Shown: in pieces, positions 9,246 to 20,018 of the stretch
How positions within the stretch are numbered: the stretch's first letter is position 1
Layout: each line of letters starts with the position of its first letter
Notes under the pieces: generated by a model
The model's input: the letters and a program-made list of their open reading frames with translations, nothing else
What the model was told of the DNA's origin: nothing
Database searches by the model: none
Origin: an uncultured Paracoccaceae bacterium
GTDB lineage: Bacteria; Pseudomonadota; Alphaproteobacteria; Rhodobacterales; Rhodobacteraceae
Assembly (NCBI GenBank): GCA_937872465.1
Contig: CALMSR010000014.1
Span: 62,001-126,000, forward strand
Direction: 5' to 3'
DNA length: 64,000 nt
Position numbers and translations under genes: made by a program

Positions 9246-10397
9246 TCAGCCCTTCATGCCTTCCCAGAATCCCTTCACCCGGGAGAAGAAATCCTGGGTC
9301 TCGGGGCTGTTGTTCTTGCCCTCGGCCTCGAACTCGCCGAGCAGCTCGCGCTGCCGCGTGCTGAGGTTGACCGGGGTCTCCACCGCGAGCTCGATGTAGA
9401 GGTCGCCCGCCACCGCGCCGCGCAGCGCCGGCATGCCCTTGCCGCGCAGGCGCAGCTGCTTGCCGGACTGCACGCCCGCGGGCACCTTCACCCGCGTCCG
9501 GCCGCCGTCGAGCGTCGGGGCCTCGATCTCGCCGCCGAGTGCTGCCGTGATCATGCTCACCGGAATGCGGCAATAGAGGTTCTGGTTGTCGCGCTCGAAG
9601 ATCGGATGCGCCTCGACCTCGATGAAGATGTAGAGATCGCCCGAGGGTCCGCCGCGCAGCCCCGCCTCGCCCTCGCCGGCGAGCCGGATCCGCGTCCCTG
9701 TCTCCACGCCGGCGGGGATGTTGACGTTGAGGGTGCGATCCTTGCGCACGCGCCCGGCGCCGGCGCAGGATTTGCAGGGATTCTTGATGATCTGGCCGCG
9801 GCCGGAGCAGGTCGGGCAGGTCCGCTCCACGGTGAAGAAACCCTGCTGCGCGCGCACCTTGCCCTGGCCCGAGCAGGTCGGACAGGTTGCGGGTTCCGCG
9901 CCGCCTTCCGAGCCGGTGCCGTTGCAGACCTCGCAGGCGGTGCTGCCGGGCACGCTGATCGTGGCCTGCTTGCCGCGATAGGCCTCTTCGAGGTTGAGCC
10001 GGAGGTTGTAGCGCAGATCCGAGCCGCGTGCGGCGCGCTGGCCGCGGGCGCTGCCGCGCCCGCCGCCCATGAAATCGCCGAAGAGGTCGTCGAAGACGTC
10101 CGAGAAGGCGCTGGCGAAATCCGCATTGGCGCCCGGACCGCCCCGGAAGCCCGCGCTCGCCCCGCCGCCGTTCTCGAAGGCGGAATGGCCGAAGCGGTCA
10201 TAGGCGGCCTTCTTCTGCGCGTCCTTCAGGACGTCATAGGCCTCGTTGATCTCCTTGAACTGCGTCTCCGAGTTCGGATTGGAGCGGTTGCGGTCGGGAT
10301 GGTGGTCCATCGCCTTGCGCCGGAAGGCCTTCTTGATGTCCGCATCCGAGGCGCCCTTCGACACGCCCAGAACGTCGTAATAGTCGCGCTTCGCCAT
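9246..10397 (-). CDS. dnaJ: Molecular chaperone DnaJ
   Basis: DnaJ is the Hsp40 co-chaperone that delivers substrates to DnaK and stimulates its ATPase. The 383-residue protein has an N-terminal J domain with the HPD motif (DHHPDRNR), a Gly/Phe linker, four zinc-binding CxxCxGxG repeats ([32 protein letters not shown]) and a C-terminal substrate domain. It lies 73 bases downstream of dnaK with a strong hairpin between, so it is probably transcribed partly by read-through from the dnaK promoter. Confidence 0.97.
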   Translation of the reverse strand: MAKRDYYDVLGVSKGASDADIKKAFRRKAMDHHPDRNRSNPNSETQFKEINEAYDVLKDAQKKAAYDRFGHSAFENGGGASAGFRGGPGANADFASAFSDVFDDLFGDFMGGGRGSARGQRAARGSDLRYNLRLNLEEAYRGKQATISVPGSTACEVCNGTGSEGGAEPATCPTCSGQGKVRAQQGFFTVERTCPTCSGRGQIIKNPCKSCAGAGRVRKDRTLNVNIPAGVETGTRIRLAGEGEAGLRGGPSGDLYIFIEVEAHPIFERDNQNLYCRIPVSMITAALGGEIEAPTLDGGRTRVKVPAGVQSGKQLRLRGKGMPALRGAVAGDLYIELAVETPVNLSTRQRELLGEFEAEGKNNSPETQDFFSRVKGFWEGMKG

Positions 10398-10422
10398 CAG
10401 GGCCGAATTCCTTCAAACGACA

Positions 10423-10453
10423 GATGGCCCCCTCGCGTGCCGAGGGGGCCATC
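10423..10453 (-). terminator. 13-bp hairpin between dnaK and dnaJ
   Basis: GATGGCCCCCTCG (10423-10435) and CGAGGGGGCCATC (10441-10453) form a perfect stem around CGTGC. It lies immediately downstream of the dnaK stop and lacks a T-tract. It is likely an attenuating terminator or a 3'-end stabiliser that raises the DnaK:DnaJ ratio. Confidence 0.7.
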
Positions 10454-10470
10454 CTGCCGGTCCATGCGGA

Positions 10471-12393
<1,923 letters not shown>

Positions 12394-12463
12394 ATACGTT
12401 CCTTTCGAGCGGCGATCTGGCGGGGCGAGTCCAAGGCTGGCCCTTGCCCTGCATCCCATGCCG

Positions 12464-12479
12464 GGTTTCACGTGATCGT
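12464..12479. other. parS-like half site upstream of dnaK
   Basis: GGTTTCACGTGATCGT contains GTTTCACGTGA, the left half plus core of the ParB site TGTTTCACGTGAAACA, with 11 of 16 positions matching. The right arm is degenerate. It may be a weak parS relic or chance. Confidence 0.3.
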
Positions 12480-12499
12480 GTGGCCGGCGCTTCGGATGG

Positions 12500-12530
12500 C
12501 TATATAGGTTTCGCGTTTTGGTGCTGCAAG
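12500..12530 (-). promoter_or_regulatory. RpoH (sigma-32)-like promoter of dnaK
   Basis: On the minus strand, CTTG (12530-12527) is followed by 18 bases and CCTATATAG (12508-12500). This fits the alphaproteobacterial heat-shock consensus CTTG-N17/18-CYTATNTNNG. It would give an untranslated leader of about 100 bases before the dnaK start at 12393. Confidence 0.65.
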
Positions 12531-12577
12531 CGCTCCGCGGCGGCGGAGGCGGTGTTTTCCTTGGGGTTTCGGGGCGG

Positions 12578-13174
12578 GTGTTCGAGATCGGCGGCTTTGA
12601 GATTCACAAGGCCCGGCTGGACCGGCCGGCCCAGCTCCGCATGGTGGAGGAACTGCGCGACGTGGTCCGCGCCGCGCCGCTCTTCGCGCCCGTGACGCCC
12701 TGGGGCAAGCCGATGAGCGTGCGCATGACCTCGGCCGGCCGCTACGGCTGGGTGAGCGACCGCGGCGGCTACCGCTATGCCGAGCGGCACCCTTCGGGTC
12801 TGTCCTGGCCGCCGATCCCGGACTCGGTGATGGCCGTCTGGCGGGATCTGGTCTCGCGCGACCGTGCGCCCGATTGCTGTCTCGTCAACTTCTACGGTGC
12901 CAGGGCGCGCATGGGACTGCATCGGGACAACGACGAGGCGGATTTCACCTGGCCGGTGCTCTCGATCAGCCTCGGCGATGCGGCGGTCTTCCGCATGGGC
13001 GGCCCCGCGCGCGCCGATCCCACGACCTCGACCACGCTCGAGAGCGGCGACGTGGTGGTGATGGGAGGGCCGGCCCGCCGCGCCTACCACGGCGTGGACC
13101 GCATCCGCTTTGGCAGCTCGTCGCTGCTGGCCGAGGGCGGGCGGATCAACCTCACGCTGCGGGTGGTGGACTGA
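12578..13174 (+). CDS. alkB: Alpha-ketoglutarate-dependent dioxygenase AlkB
   Basis: AlkB removes methyl and etheno lesions from DNA bases by Fe(II)/2-oxoglutarate oxidation. From the GTG at 12578 the product has 198 residues. The iron ligands are visible as His115 and Asp117 in LHRDNDE and His171 in AYHGVDRI, and the 2-oxoglutarate arginines are in RINLTLR. The substrate-lid segment [18 protein letters not shown] is typical. An in-frame TTG at 12518 would add 20 glycine-rich residues unlike the family. It is divergent from dnaK and converges on the alkyl sulfatase. Confidence 0.9.
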   Translation: MFEIGGFEIHKARLDRPAQLRMVEELRDVVRAAPLFAPVTPWGKPMSVRMTSAGRYGWVSDRGGYRYAERHPSGLSWPPIPDSVMAVWRDLVSRDRAPDCCLVNFYGARARMGLHRDNDEADFTWPVLSISLGDAAVFRMGGPARADPTTSTTLESGDVVVMGGPARRAYHGVDRIRFGSSSLLAEGGRINLTLRVVD

Positions 13175-13199
13175 ACCGCTGCGGCTGCGGCGCGGCAGC

Positions 13200-15302
13200 C
13201 TATTCCGCGATGATCCTTTCCGGAACGGCCTCGTAGGGATTGGCGCGCGCGACAATGGCCGGCTGGGCCTTGGTTCCCGGCATGATCTCGAAGCGGGGGT
13301 CGAAGTCGACCATGGTTGCGGCGAGCTTGCCGAGGACGCTCGGGTCGCCCTCGATCCTGGCGGTGCCGTCGGCGATCTGGGCGTCGAGGGTCTTCGCGCC
13401 CATCATCGTCTGCTCAAGGTCGGTGCGGTCGATGGTGAGAGTCAGGTCGGGTTGGGCGGCCTGGAAGCCGGCGATGTTGGTGAGCGTGGCGTTCTCCATC
13501 TCGATGAGGAAGGTCTCGCCGGTGTCCGGCGTCACGAGATTGATGGTGAAGCGCAGGCCCTCGGCCTTGCGGCTGTCCATGCGGATGCCGAGGAAGTTCA
13601 GGAACAGCTCGGTCGACATCGCCCGGATCACGTCGGGGCTCGACGAATCCGCGGTCTCGCCCTCCGGGATGCCGGTGCGCAGCTCGTAGGCGCCGGCGAG
13701 GAAGCTGTTGCGGAGGCCCGGGTTCTCCTGCTGGTAGCCGATCTGCTCGAAGATGTCGGCGAGCAGGTCCTTGGCCTCGGCGTTGTCGGGCTCGGCCTGC
13801 ACCAGCTTGTTGACGATCTCGGAGGCGAGCAGGTAGTCGCCGGCGTCGTGGAGCTCGCGGCCGCGGGCGAGGATGCGGTCCGGTCCGCCCATCATCTCGA
13901 CGTAGAGCGGCGCGGATTCCTCCGGCGACAGCGGGATCAGCGTCGCCGGGTTGCAGTCCCAGAAGCCGAGATAGCGCTGGATCACGCCGCGGGCGTTGTG
14001 CTCGGGCGAGCCGTGGTAGCCGCGGCAGTGCCATTGCTGCTGCAGGCCCGCGGGCACCTCGTAGACGTTGTGCACCTGGTTGATCGTCACGCCCTGGTTG
14101 GCGAGGTGCAGCACCTGGTTGTTCATGTTGGCGTAGAGGTCGCGCTGCGCCCGCAGCACCTCCTGGATGCGGTCGTTGCCCCAGCGCGGCCAGTGGTGCG
14201 AGGCGAACATCACCTCGGCCTCGAGCCCGAAGCGGTAGAGCGCGTCGGCGATGTATTTCGACCAGGCGAGCGGGTCGCGCACCTGGGCGCCGCGCAGCGT
14301 GTAGATGTTGTGGAGCGTCGCGGTGACGTTCTCCGCCATCCACAGCGCCTTCATCTCGGGGATCCAGGTGTTCATCTCCCGCGGCGCCTCGGTGTTCGGC
14401 GTGTTGTGGAAGACCATGCGCAGGCCGTCGACCTCGAACTCCTCGATCGGCTCGCGGACGAGCCGGGTCGGCGCGATCAGGCCGGTCGCCCCGGCGGAGA
14501 CCCGCGTGCCGAGACCCTGGCCGACGTAGCCGTGCGGTGCGGCGGGCAGCAGCAGGCCGTACTGGTAGAAGAGCCGGCGGTTCATCGCGTTGCCGGCGTA
14601 GACGTTCTCGGAGACCGTGAAGCCGAGGAAGTCGACCGGCGCGATCACCTCGACCTTTCCCGACCGGACGTCGGCCTCGTCGAGGATGCCGCGCACGCCG
14701 CCCCAGTGGTCGCCGTGGGTGTGGGAGTAGATCACCGCCGAAACCGGCAGCCCCTCGCCCCTGTGGGCCTGGAACAGCTTCCAGGCGGCGCGCGCCGTCT
14801 CGCTCGACACCAGCGGGTCGAAGACGATCCAGCCGGTCTTGCCCCGGATGAACGTCAGGTCGGAGAGGTCGAAGCCGCGCACCTGGTAGATGCCCGGGAT
14901 CACCTCGTAGAGGCCGTAGTTGTTGTTGAGCTTCGAGATGCGGTGCAGCGAGGGGTGGATCGAGTCGAACTCGGCCTGCTGGTCGAGGAACTGGAAGCTC
15001 GCCATGTCCCAGGCGACGTGGCCGGCGTCGGCCGGGATCACCATCTCGGTCATCGGCGCGATCAGGCCCTTCGCCTGCTCCTCGAAGTCGCGCGTGTCGG
15101 CGAACGGCAGTTGCGACTTCGCCGCCTCGAGTACCGCCCGCGTGTGGTCCGAAGGCGCCTTGCCCTTCGGGTGGAAGTGCCCGGCGAGCGGCGCTTGCTG
15201 GGCGCGGACCGCGCCGCCGCCTTCGATCAGCGTGTCGCCGGCGATCGCGAAGGCTGCGCCCATTGCGGGAACGGATCCGAGGAACTCGCGTCTCGTGGTC
15301 AT
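13200..15302 (-). CDS. Secreted metallo-beta-lactamase-fold alkyl sulfatase (SdsA1-like)
   Basis: This family hydrolyses primary or secondary alkyl sulfates such as SDS to alcohol and sulfate. The 700-residue protein starts MTTRREFLGSVPAMGAAFAIAG, a twin-arginine signal, so export is expected. The zinc-binding motif YSHTHGDHWGGV, the downstream metal-ligand region around WMAENVTATLHNIYTL, and the second histidine cluster ASHHWPRWGND identify the catalytic domain. After it come the dimerisation domain (YLGFWDCNPATLIPLSP) and the C-terminal SCP2-like lipid-binding domain that ends RIEGDPSVLGKLAATM. The ATG at 15302 has AAAGGA upstream. The substrate (sulfate ester chain type) cannot be told from sequence. 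Confidence 0.9.
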   Translation of the reverse strand: MTTRREFLGSVPAMGAAFAIAGDTLIEGGGAVRAQQAPLAGHFHPKGKAPSDHTRAVLEAAKSQLPFADTRDFEEQAKGLIAPMTEMVIPADAGHVAWDMASFQFLDQQAEFDSIHPSLHRISKLNNNYGLYEVIPGIYQVRGFDLSDLTFIRGKTGWIVFDPLVSSETARAAWKLFQAHRGEGLPVSAVIYSHTHGDHWGGVRGILDEADVRSGKVEVIAPVDFLGFTVSENVYAGNAMNRRLFYQYGLLLPAAPHGYVGQGLGTRVSAGATGLIAPTRLVREPIEEFEVDGLRMVFHNTPNTEAPREMNTWIPEMKALWMAENVTATLHNIYTLRGAQVRDPLAWSKYIADALYRFGLEAEVMFASHHWPRWGNDRIQEVLRAQRDLYANMNNQVLHLANQGVTINQVHNVYEVPAGLQQQWHCRGYHGSPEHNARGVIQRYLGFWDCNPATLIPLSPEESAPLYVEMMGGPDRILARGRELHDAGDYLLASEIVNKLVQAEPDNAEAKDLLADIFEQIGYQQENPGLRNSFLAGAYELRTGIPEGETADSSSPDVIRAMSTELFLNFLGIRMDSRKAEGLRFTINLVTPDTGETFLIEMENATLTNIAGFQAAQPDLTLTIDRTDLEQTMMGAKTLDAQIADGTARIEGDPSVLGKLAATMVDFDPRFEIMPGTKAQPAIVARANPYEAVPERIIAE

Positions 15303-15612
15303 CGGTGAGCGTCCTTTCGCTTTTCCGTCGATTCCGCCCCGGGTGCCGGCGTCGTCCGGGGTGAGCAATGGCACCGGAACGAGATGTTGCCAATCGGAGA
15401 AACGTGCGTTTCAGGCGGACCTGTTGCGGCCTCCGGTCGATCACCTCGCGTTGACCGCTCGCAAGGAGGTGGCAAGCCGGTTTCCAGCCGGTTTCCAGCC
15501 GCCTTCCAGCCAGCGTTTTTTCAGCATTTCCGGATGGTTGTTCGCCGCGAGGCGCCCGCGCGCCGATCGGGCTGAAATCGTTGGACCCGGACAAGCCCCC
15601 GCCCCGGCCCTT
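15303..15612. other. Non-coding gap with 11-bp tandem repeat
   Basis: This 310-base stretch separates the alkyl sulfatase from the thioesterase. No convincing gene was seen. It contains three 11-bp tandem units at 15477-15509 and a T-run (GTTTTTTC) just after them. Confidence 0.5.
15477..15509. repeat. Three 11-bp tandem units
   Basis: CCGGTTTCCAG occurs twice head to tail (15477-15487, 15488-15498), followed by the variant CCGCCTTCCAG (15499-15509) and a partial fourth unit. Confidence 0.75.
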
Positions 15613-15990
15613 TCACGGCAGCGGACGCTTCGCCCCACGGTCGTCGACGGCCACGAAGACGAAACGGGCCTCGGTCACCTTCCGGTGCTCGCCGCTGGGC
15701 TGCCGGTGGACCCAGACCTCGACGCCGATCGCCATCGAGGTCGTGCCTTCGCGCAGCATCTGCGCATGGATCGACACCACGTCGCCCACATGGACCGGCC
15801 GGTGGAAGGTCATGCCCTCGACCGCGACGGTCGCTACCCTTCCGCGGGCGCGGCCGCGGGCCAGTACCGAGCTTCCCAGGTCCATCTGGGACATGATCCA
15901 GCCGCCGAAGATGTCGCCGTTGGCATTGGTGTCGGCGGGCATGGCGATGGTCTGCAGGGTCAGTTCCCCCTGCGGCAGCGGGCGGTTCAT
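15613..15990 (-). CDS. Acyl-CoA thioesterase, hotdog fold (YciA-like)
   Basis: This hotdog-fold hydrolase cleaves acyl-CoA to free acid and CoA. The 125-residue product has the YciA/BACH signature PADTNANGDIFGGWIMSQMDLG, with the catalytic Asp in GDIFGGW, then the HRPVHVGDVVSIHAQ strand. The ATG at 15990 (MNRPLPQGEL) gives the usual family length. Upstream ATGs at 16062 and 16098 would add unrelated residues and overlap the divergent cysQ start. Confidence 0.85.
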   Translation of the reverse strand: MNRPLPQGELTLQTIAMPADTNANGDIFGGWIMSQMDLGSSVLARGRARGRVATVAVEGMTFHRPVHVGDVVSIHAQMLREGTTSMAIGVEVWVHRQPSGEHRKVTEARFVFVAVDDRGAKRPLP

Positions 15991-16096
15991 CCTCGCGATC
16001 TTCCCGTCTTTCGGCGCCTCGATACGAAGGGGATGTTTACAAGATGCCGGAGGCAGGTCCATAGAAACGCGCCCCGAAAGCAATCGAAAGCCCGCC

Positions 16097-16894
16097 ATGG
16101 ATCACGCCAGACTCGCCGCCACCTTCCGGAAGCTGGCGCTGGATGCCGGCCGCGAGATCATGGAGGTCTACGGACGGCCGGATTTCGATGTCGCCGCCAA
16201 GGCGGATGCCTCGCCGGTCACGGAGGCGGATCTCCGCGCCGACCGGGTGATCTGCGAGGGCCTCGCGGCTGCATTCCCCGAGATCCCGGTGGTGACCGAG
16301 GAGCAGCAGGCGAGCCACGGCATCGCCGCGGATGTCTTCATCCTGGTCGACCCGCTCGACGGCACCAAGGAATTCGTGCAGCGGCGGGGCGATTTCACCG
16401 TCAATATCGCGCTGATCGAGCATGGCGTCGCCACGCGGGGCGTCGTCTATGCGCCGGCGAAGGCGCGGCTCTTCTACACCGATGCGCAGGGACAGGCGGT
16501 GGAGGAGGCCGGGCCCCATGACGCCGGGCGGATCGGCGCCGTGACGCCGCTGCATGTGTCCGAGCCCGACCCCGAGGCATTGGTCGTCGTCGCCTCGAAG
16601 TCGCACCGGGACCAGGCCACCGACGATTACATCGCGCTCTACCGGGTGGCGGATTTCCGGTCGGCCGGATCGTCGCTCAAGTTCTGCCTCGTCGCCGCCG
16701 GCGAGGCCGATCTCTATCCCCGGCTCGGCCGCACCATGGAATGGGACACCGCCGCCGGCCATGCGGTGCTGTCAGGCGCCGGGGGAAGGGTGGTGCGCTT
16801 CGACGGTCACGCGCCCTTGACCTATGGCAAGGAGGGGTTCGAGAACCCGCAATTCATCGCCTTTGCGCCCGGGCTCACCCTGTTGCGGGCCTGA
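16097..16894 (+). CDS. cysQ: 3'(2'),5'-bisphosphate nucleotidase CysQ
   Basis: CysQ removes the 3'-phosphate of PAP, a by-product of sulfate assimilation. The 265-residue protein shows the inositol monophosphatase-fold metal site: EEQ in VVTEEQQ, DPLDGTKEF, and the late motif EWDTAAGHAVLSGAGG. The ATG at 16097 starts MDHARLAATFRKLAL. kdsB begins 6 bases after the stop, so the two are likely cotranscribed. Confidence 0.92.
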   Translation: MDHARLAATFRKLALDAGREIMEVYGRPDFDVAAKADASPVTEADLRADRVICEGLAAAFPEIPVVTEEQQASHGIAADVFILVDPLDGTKEFVQRRGDFTVNIALIEHGVATRGVVYAPAKARLFYTDAQGQAVEEAGPHDAGRIGAVTPLHVSEPDPEALVVVASKSHRDQATDDYIALYRVADFRSAGSSLKFCLVAAGEADLYPRLGRTMEWDTAAGHAVLSGAGGRVVRFDGHAPLTYGKEGFENPQFIAFAPGLTLLRA

Positions 16895-16900
16895 CGAGCC

Positions 16901-17701
16901 ATGTCCGTGCTTCTGGTCATCCCGGCGCGATATGCCTCCACCCGCTTTCCCGGCAAGCCGCTCGTGGATCTGCGCGGCGCCGGCGGCGCGGCGCGGAGCC
17001 TGATCCGGCGCAGCTGGGACGCCGCGATCTCCGTCGAAGGCGTGGACCGGGTCGTGGTCGCCACCGACGACATGCGCATCGCCGATGCCGCGCATGGCTT
17101 CGGCGCCGAGGTCGCCATGACGCCGGACAGCTGCCGGAACGGCACCGAGCGCTGCGCGGTCGTGGCGGCGCAGCTCGGCGGCGCCCATGAGATCGTGGTC
17201 AATCTGCAAGGGGACGCGCCGCTGACGCCGCCCTGGTTCGTCTCGGCCCTGATCGCCGCGATGCAGGCCGATGCCACGCGTCAGGTGGCGACGCCGGTGC
17301 TGCGCTGCGACGCCGGCGCGCTCGCGGGCTTTCTCGAGGACCGCCGGCACGGGCGGGTCGGGGCGACGACCGCGGTCTTCGACCGCGCCGGGCGCGCGCT
17401 CTATTTCTCCAAGGAGGTCCTGCCCTATACCGGGCGGCCGCTCGGCGCGGCGGAGACGATCCCGGTCTTTCACCATGTCGGGGTCTATGCCTATCGGCCG
17501 GCGGCCCTGCTGGCCTATCCCTCCTGGGATCCGGGTCCGCTGGAGACCTGGGAGGGGCTGGAACAATTGCGATTCATGGAGAACGGCATTCCGGTGCATT
17601 GCGTCGAGGTCCAGGCCCGCGGCCAGGCTTTCTGGGAACTGAACAACCCTTCGGACGTTGAGAAGATCGAAGCGATCCTGGGGGAGCTCGGACGTGACTG
17701 A
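16901..17701 (+). CDS. kdsB: 3-deoxy-manno-octulosonate cytidylyltransferase
   Basis: This enzyme activates Kdo as CMP-Kdo for lipopolysaccharide core synthesis. The 266-residue protein has the N-terminal nucleotide site IPARYASTRFPGKPL and the central VVNLQGDAP motif. HHVGVYAYRP and the C-terminal EGLEQLRFMENG follow as in the family. It follows cysQ by 6 bases and precedes galU by 135 bases, giving an envelope-sugar group. Confidence 0.94.
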   Translation: MSVLLVIPARYASTRFPGKPLVDLRGAGGAARSLIRRSWDAAISVEGVDRVVVATDDMRIADAAHGFGAEVAMTPDSCRNGTERCAVVAAQLGGAHEIVVNLQGDAPLTPPWFVSALIAAMQADATRQVATPVLRCDAGALAGFLEDRRHGRVGATTAVFDRAGRALYFSKEVLPYTGRPLGAAETIPVFHHVGVYAYRPAALLAYPSWDPGPLETWEGLEQLRFMENGIPVHCVEVQARGQAFWELNNPSDVEKIEAILGELGRD

Positions 17702-17836
17702 ACCGGCGGTGAGATGCCACTCCGTTTACGCAGTGATGAATTCTTTTGCCCGCAGGCCCGCCATCTGTGATACCGGAGGCGTGCTGCGCGCAATCCGGGC
17801 GGAGTCGCAGGTGTTTTCGGCGTTGATGGGGGTTTC

Positions 17837-18748
17837 ATGACGTACCGGGTGACAAAAGCGGTATTTCCTGTCGCAGGTTTCGGCACGCGATTCCTGCCGG
17901 CGACGAAATCCGTTCCCAAGGAAATACTCCCGCTCGTCGACCGTCCGCTGATCCAATATGCGATCGACGAGGCGCGGGCGGCGGGAATCCGGGAGTTCAT
18001 CTTCGTGACCTCGCGCGGCAAGAGCGCACTGGAGGATTATTTCGACAGCGCGCCCGAGCTCGAGACCAGCCTTCACGAGGGCAACAAGGGCCATCTTCTC
18101 GATCTGCTCAGGCAGACCGACATGGATAGCGGCGCCGTCGCCTATGTCCGGCAGCAGGAACGCCGCGGGCTCGGCCATGCGGTCTGGTGCGCGCGCCGGC
18201 TGATCGGCGACGAGCCCTTCGCGGTGATCCTGCCCGACGACGTGATCGATGCCGAGAAGCCCTGCCTCCAGCAGATGGTGGAGGCCTATGCCGAGGTCGG
18301 GGGCAACATGGTCGCGACCATGGAGGTGCCGGCGCAGAGCGTCGCCTCCTACGGGATCCTCGACGTGGGCTCGACCTCGATCGGCGCGACCATGCCGGTT
18401 CGCGCGATGGTGGAGAAGCCGCGGCCGGAGGAGGCTCCGTCCAACATGGCGGTGATCGGGCGATACATCCTGTCGCCGAACGTGCTCGACAATCTCGAGG
18501 ACATGCGGGTGGGCGCGGGCGGCGAGATCCAGCTGACCGACGCCATCTCGGCCGAGATCGCCGCGCGCGGCAATGTCAATGCATTCCGCTTCCGCGGCCG
18601 CCGCTTCGATTGCGGCTCCAAGTCGGGCTTCCTCCAGGCGACGGTGGCCTTCGGCCTGGCGCGCGACGATCTCCGCGACGAGTTCCTCGCCTATCTGCGG
18701 AGCGTCACCGAGGTCCAGGAGCCGGCGAGCAAGCTGCGCGCCGTCTAG
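17837..18748 (+). CDS. galU: UTP--glucose-1-phosphate uridylyltransferase
   Basis: GalU makes UDP-glucose for polysaccharides and glycolipids. The 303-residue product contains the nucleotide-binding GFGTRFLPATKSVPKEILPLVDRP, the RGKSALEDYFD segment, QQERRGLGHAVWCAR, and the acceptor-site FDCGSKSGFL. The ATG is at 17837. It is probably expressed from its own promoter in the 135-base gap after kdsB. A hairpin at 18762-18784 follows the stop. Confidence 0.95.
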   Translation: MTYRVTKAVFPVAGFGTRFLPATKSVPKEILPLVDRPLIQYAIDEARAAGIREFIFVTSRGKSALEDYFDSAPELETSLHEGNKGHLLDLLRQTDMDSGAVAYVRQQERRGLGHAVWCARRLIGDEPFAVILPDDVIDAEKPCLQQMVEAYAEVGGNMVATMEVPAQSVASYGILDVGSTSIGATMPVRAMVEKPRPEEAPSNMAVIGRYILSPNVLDNLEDMRVGAGGEIQLTDAISAEIAARGNVNAFRFRGRRFDCGSKSGFLQATVAFGLARDDLRDEFLAYLRSVTEVQEPASKLRAV

Positions 18749-18761
18749 GCTGCGGGCTCGC

Positions 18762-18784
18762 GGAGACCGTTCCATACGGTCTCC
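18762..18784 (+). terminator. Hairpin terminator of galU
   Basis: GGAGACCG (18762-18769), a 7-base loop, CGGTCTCC (18777-18784), followed by CTGTGATTGTTTTGG. It is a weak rho-independent terminator 13 bases after the galU stop. Confidence 0.75.
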
Positions 18785-18816
18785 CTGTGATTGTTTTGGA
18801 CCGGCGTCGCTTTCCC

Positions 18817-18869
18817 CGCGGATTTGGCAGGGACAAATCCGCGCGCGCCTGCCGGCTCCTCGGCAGGCG
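18817..18869. repeat. Two adjacent perfect inverted repeats
   Basis: CGCGGATTTG (18817-18826) pairs with CAAATCCGCG (18834-18843). Immediately next, CGCGCCTGCCG (18842-18852) pairs with CGGCAGGCGCG (18859-18869). The arms share two bases, so the two hairpins are stacked or mutually exclusive. They sit between convergent galU and the methyltransferase gene. Confidence 0.75.
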
Positions 18870-18931
18870 CGACAAGTGCGCCCGCCCAGTCAGGCGCGCG
18901 CGGATTACCCAGCGATGGTGAAACACCGCAT

Positions 18932-18990
18932 CCCTCGACCTCCGCGCTCACGCGCTCCGGCCGACGAACCGGCGCGAGGTAGTGCCTCGC
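18932..18990 (-). repeat. REP-like dispersed repeat, copy B
   Basis: The minus strand of this segment matches 32130-32188 at 52 of 59 positions. With one indel the match continues into the shared GTTTCACC beyond. It contains imperfectly paired arms around GCGAGGC and CCTCGC. It lies in the galU-methyltransferase gap. Confidence 0.75.
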
Positions 18991-19044
18991 TCTTGCCGCT
19001 TCGAGTGTCCTTTGGCCGATCGATTGGCCCGCCGCAGGCCCGTT

Positions 19045-19899
19045 TCAGGCCGCGCTGTCCAGCCGGGCCGCCTCCCAGGCGAGCATGGCGCGCTTCACGC
19101 CCAGGCCCCAGTGATAGCCGCCGAGCCCACCGGCCTTCTGCAGCGCGCGGTGGCAGGGGATGAGCCAGCTGATCGGGTTGCGGCCGACCGCCGTGCCCAC
19201 CGCCCGGACCGCGCGCGGCCGGCCGATGGCCGCGGCGATGTCGGAATAGGTGGTGACATGGCCGGTGGGAACCGTCAGCAGCGCCTCCCAGACCTTGATT
19301 TGGAAAGGCGCGCCGATGAGCTGCAGCCGCGCCTCGCCGCCCGTGCCGAAGGCGGCCTCGACCCAGGGACGGATCGCCTCGGGATCCTCCGCGAAGGCGG
19401 CTTCGGGCCAGCGCGAGCGCATGTCGGCCATGGCCGCCTCGCGGCCGGTTTCCGCAGCGAAGGCGAGGCCGCAGAGGCCCCGGCCCGTGCCCATCGCCAG
19501 CGCCTCGCCGAAGGGCGTGTCGAACCAGCCCCAGGCGATCGCCAGCCCGGCGCCGGCGCGGGCGTATTCGCCGGGGCTCATCGCTTCCCAGCGCAGGAAG
19601 AGGTCGTGCAGCCGGCTCGCGCCCGAGAGGCCGGTGGAATGTGCCGCCTCGAGCACGCTGTGGCGGTCGGCGAGCAGCCGCCGGGCATGGTCGAGCGCGA
19701 GATACTGCTGGTAGCGCTTGGGGCTGACCCCGACCCATTGCGAGAAGACGCGCTGGAAATGCGCCGGGCTGAGGCCCACGCCGGCGGCCACCTCCTCGAG
19801 GGAGAGGGTCTCCTCGCGGCGCGCGGCGATGGTCTCGATGGCCCGGCCGATCACGCCGTAGTGGTAGGGATCGGAGCGGGCATCCTCTATCTGGGACAT
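19045..19899 (-). CDS. AraC-domain methylated-DNA--protein-cysteine methyltransferase (Ada-like)
   Basis: This is a fusion of an AraC-type helix-turn-helix (residues about 15-95, SLEEVAAGVGLSPAHFQRVFSQWVGVSPKRYQQY) with an O6-alkylguanine-DNA methyltransferase domain. The latter carries the suicide cysteine in PCHRAL and the arginine-finger segment AIGRPRAVRAVGTAVGRNP. The Ada phosphotriester-repair domain is absent, so it resembles the C-terminal two thirds of Ada. The ATG at 19899 has AAAGGAG 6 bases upstream. It is divergent from nth, giving a small DNA-repair pair. Confidence 0.9.
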   Translation of the reverse strand: MSQIEDARSDPYHYGVIGRAIETIAARREETLSLEEVAAGVGLSPAHFQRVFSQWVGVSPKRYQQYLALDHARRLLADRHSVLEAAHSTGLSGASRLHDLFLRWEAMSPGEYARAGAGLAIAWGWFDTPFGEALAMGTGRGLCGLAFAAETGREAAMADMRSRWPEAAFAEDPEAIRPWVEAAFGTGGEARLQLIGAPFQIKVWEALLTVPTGHVTTYSDIAAAIGRPRAVRAVGTAVGRNPISWLIPCHRALQKAGGLGGYHWGLGVKRAMLAWEAARLDSAA

Positions 19900-20018
19900 C
19901 GGTCGGTACTCCTTTGGCGTGAAGATAGACGAATGCCCCGGCCGGGCCACCCGGATCCTGCGCAATGGCTGCCGGAGCGGTGCCTTGCGCATCCCCGGAA
20001 CCCGTGCCAAGGGGAGCC

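Noticed and set aside
13110..15308. A 732-codon plus-strand frame over the alkyl sulfatase
   Set aside because: It is antisense and lacks any recognisable domain, whereas the minus strand has a metallo-beta-lactamase motif and a signal peptide.
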